Shown here: piece by piece, positions 19,783 through 21,180 of the stretch
Numbering within the stretch: the stretch's first letter is position 1
Layout of the letters: each line of letters starts with the position of its first letter
Assembly: GCA_964541695.1 (NCBI GenBank)
Contig: CAZIRB010000030.1
Location: forward strand, 1-21,180
Direction of reading: 5' to 3'
DNA length: 21,180 nucleotides
DNA from: CAZKGE01 sp964541695
Lineage (GTDB): Bacteria; Bacillota; Clostridia; Christensenellales; CAG-138
Translations under genes and position numbers: made by a program
The notes under the pieces: model-generated
The model's database searches: none
Told to the model about the DNA's origin: nothing
What the model saw: the letters and a program-made list of their open reading frames with translations, nothing else

Positions 19783-20024
19783 TCGAACCGCTCGCGGTTC
19801 TCGGTCGGCGGCACCCACAGGTCCGTCGCGAACACGTACAGCCCGTACTCGCGCGCAAGCAGAATCGACGTGACGCCCCTGCCGCAGCCGAGGTCGAGCA
19901 CCGTCGCGCCCGCCGGGATCGGGTACCGCGCGAGCAGCTCCTCAAGCAGCTTGGCGGGGTTCGGGCCCATGATATTTTCTCTAATAAACTCGCCGCTCAG
20001 CGTGAGCGCCTTCTGATACCGCAT
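19783..20024 (-). CDS. SAM-dependent methyltransferase, N-terminal part (3' end in gap)
   Basis: The first 80 residues are visible: MRYQKALTLSGEFIRENIMG, then a class I SAM-binding motif I VLDLGCGRG (42-50), then FATDLW with the motif II acidic residue (D68) and VPPTENRERF before the gap. It is a cytosolic class I methyltransferase of unknown substrate. The rest of the Rossmann fold (probably >150 residues) is not in the sequence. GGGAGGAG precedes ATG 20024. It is the first gene of the minus-strand run toward the glycosylase and exonuclease. Confidence 0.85.
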
Positions 20025-20238
20025 CGCCTGCTCCTCCCTTTCCCGCGCGGCCAGCGTCCCTCGGCCGGACATGCGCGGTGCATATATGGATTGTAACCCA
20101 TCGCCCGCGCCGCCGCAATTCCATCGCGCGCCCATTTTACTCTAAGGTGGCCGCCCGGGACCAGTTTATGGTATGATACGGATAACTGCCGGAGCGCGCA
20201 TCGGCCCCCGGCGCATCGAATCCTTTGGAGGCAAAGCT

Positions 20239-21039
20239 ATGATCCACGCGCTGCTGTCCGCCGCCGCCGGCACCGGGTTCACCTTCCTGATGACGACCCT
20301 CGGCGCGGCCATGGTGTTCCTGTTCCGCAAGTCGATGAGCGGAAAGTTTCAGAAGGCGTTCCTCGGCTTTGCTGCCGGCGTCATGATCGCCGCCTCGGTC
20401 TGGAGCCTGCTGATTCCGGCCATCGAGGAAGCCGAGGCGAGCGGGCAGATCGGCTGGATCCCCGCGGCCGGCGGCTTCGTGCTCGGCATTGCGTTCCTGT
20501 ACGGCCTCGACCGCCTCATTCCGCACCTGCATCCCGGCACGAACGCGGTCGAGGGCGTGCATTCGTCCATGAAGCGCACGTCGCTGCTCGTAATGGCCGT
20601 GACGCTCCACAACATCCCCGAGGGCATGGCCGTCGGCCTCTCCTTCGCGCTCGCCGCGCAGCACGGCGGCGGCGCGCAAGGCGCTTCGTTTGCCGCCGCG
20701 TTCGCGCTCGCGCTCGGCATCGGCATTCAGAACTTCCCCGAGGGCGCCGCCATCTCCCTGCCCCTGCGGCAGGAGGGCATGAACACCGGAAAAGCCTTCC
20801 TCTACGGCAGCCTGTCCGGCGTTGTCGAGCCCGTATTCGGCATGCTCACCGTCCTCGCGTTCTCCGTTATCTCGCCGTTTATGCCGTGGCTGCTCGCGTT
20901 CGCCGCCGGCGCCATGCTCTACGTCGTCGTCGAGGAGCTCATACCCGAGGCGCACCTCGGCGAGCACTCCGACGTCGGTACCATGGGCGTGATGGCCGGG
21001 TTTCTCATCATGATGATCCTCGACGTCGCGCTCGGGTGA
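20239..21039 (+). CDS. ZIP family metal transporter (GufA/ZupT-like)
   Basis: The 266-residue membrane protein has about eight hydrophobic segments and the two metal-site helices of ZIP transporters: TLHNIPEGMAVG (HNIPEG at 124-129) and IQNFPEGAAI (QNFPEG at 164-169). It has a third signature EELIPEAH (232-239) near the end. A His-containing loop (PHLHPG, 95-100) precedes the fourth helix. Members move divalent metals (zinc, iron, manganese) into the cytoplasm; which metal is used here cannot be read. GGAGG lies 10 bases before ATG 20239. A TATGAT at 20172-20177 is a possible -10 without a good -35. Confidence 0.93.
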   Translation: MIHALLSAAAGTGFTFLMTTLGAAMVFLFRKSMSGKFQKAFLGFAAGVMIAASVWSLLIPAIEEAEASGQIGWIPAAGGFVLGIAFLYGLDRLIPHLHPGTNAVEGVHSSMKRTSLLVMAVTLHNIPEGMAVGLSFALAAQHGGGAQGASFAAAFALALGIGIQNFPEGAAISLPLRQEGMNTGKAFLYGSLSGVVEPVFGMLTVLAFSVISPFMPWLLAFAAGAMLYVVVEELIPEAHLGEHSDVGTMGVMAGFLIMMILDVALG

Positions 21040-21059
21040 TTTGGGCGCGGGATGGGGGT

Positions 21060-21104
21060 ACGCCGCCTGCGGCGGGGACTGGGAGACCGCCTGCGGCGGG
21101 TTTT
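21060..21104. repeat. Two copies of CCGCCTGCGGCGGG after the ZIP gene
   Basis: CCGCCTGCGGCGGG occurs at about 21064-21077 and 21087-21100, each able to form a small hairpin. There is no T tract long enough for a clear terminator. Confidence 0.5.
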
Positions 21105-21108
21105 GGGA

Positions 21109-21160
21109 TGCGGGGCGCCGCCCCGCACCCCGCCAAAGGGCCGAAGGCCCTTTGGAAACC
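21109..21160 (+). repeat. Double-hairpin intergenic element, copy 2
   Basis: TGCGGGGCG-C-CGCCCCGCA (21109-21127), a short CCCCG linker, then CCAAAGGGCC-GAA-GGCCCTTTGG (21133-21155) and AAACCC. The layout is the same as the minus-strand element at 8440-8493. Confidence 0.65.
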
Positions 21161-21180
21161 CGAATCGTTCGGCGGCTCTT

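Noticed and set aside
19539..20135. Single frames joining the methyltransferase and glycosylase through the third gap
   Set aside because: The join depends on an arbitrary 100-N spacer; the two sides belong to different protein families.

Overview
The window looks like chromosomal DNA from a high-GC Firmicute, probably a gut Clostridia assembled from a metagenome. This is an inference. It rests on strong AGGAGG-type ribosome binding sites, sigma-A style promoters, an HD-GYP/DUF5317 pair, a Nif11-like small protein and many intergenic palindromic repeats. Three runs of exactly 100 N (5714-5813, 16630-16729, 19683-19782) are scaffold gaps of nominal length. No rRNA, tRNA or CRISPR array was recognised.

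Region 1 (1-~1300) is visibly AT-rich, unlike the rest. It holds the C-terminal end of a large serine recombinase and a histidine-phosphatase gene broken by three frame changes, so it is probably the end of an integrated element or its remnant. Region 2 (1380-5620) is GC-rich core-like DNA: a four-helix membrane protein (-), a uracil-DNA-glycosylase family protein, a 61-aa protein, a lipoprotein, a five-helix membrane protein with a pilin-like tail, and an intact histidine phosphatase. Region 3 (5620-8600) has an alpha/alpha-toroid protein and an Amidase_6 protein separated by long repeat-filled spacers. Region 4 (8600-10400) is an oxidative-stress cluster: a standalone encapsulin-type ferritin and a three-cysteine peroxiredoxin (-), divergent from a flavin-binding PPOX-fold protein (+).

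Region 5 (10600-13620) is a minus-strand operon read from a clear promoter at 13589-13617. Its order is an unrecognised 212-aa protein, a 25-aa hydrophobic peptide gene inside a 215-bp segment bounded by perfect 16-bp inverted repeats, an HD-GYP membrane protein, a DUF5317 protein overlapping it by 4 bp, and a terminator. Region 6 (13650-16620) has a ferredoxin, a Gly-rich single-helix small protein, DNA polymerase IV and an SRAP (HMCES/YedK-type) abasic-site protein; the last two form a DNA-damage-tolerance pair. Region 7 (16730-21180) has an AraC/GyrI regulator (-), a promoter/operator/Nif11-like small gene/terminator cassette (+), a DEDDh exonuclease (-), an OGG1-type glycosylase and a methyltransferase both cut by the third gap (-), and a ZIP metal transporter (+).

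DNA repair is over-represented (UDG family, Pol IV, SRAP, OGG1, DnaQ-like exonuclease), as is redox defence (peroxiredoxin, ferritin, ferredoxin, PPOX protein). The most unusual signals are non-coding: the inverted-repeat-bounded small-peptide locus, a composite palindrome element around the first gap, a double-hairpin element present twice, and several intergenic spacers that each carry their own locally duplicated unit.
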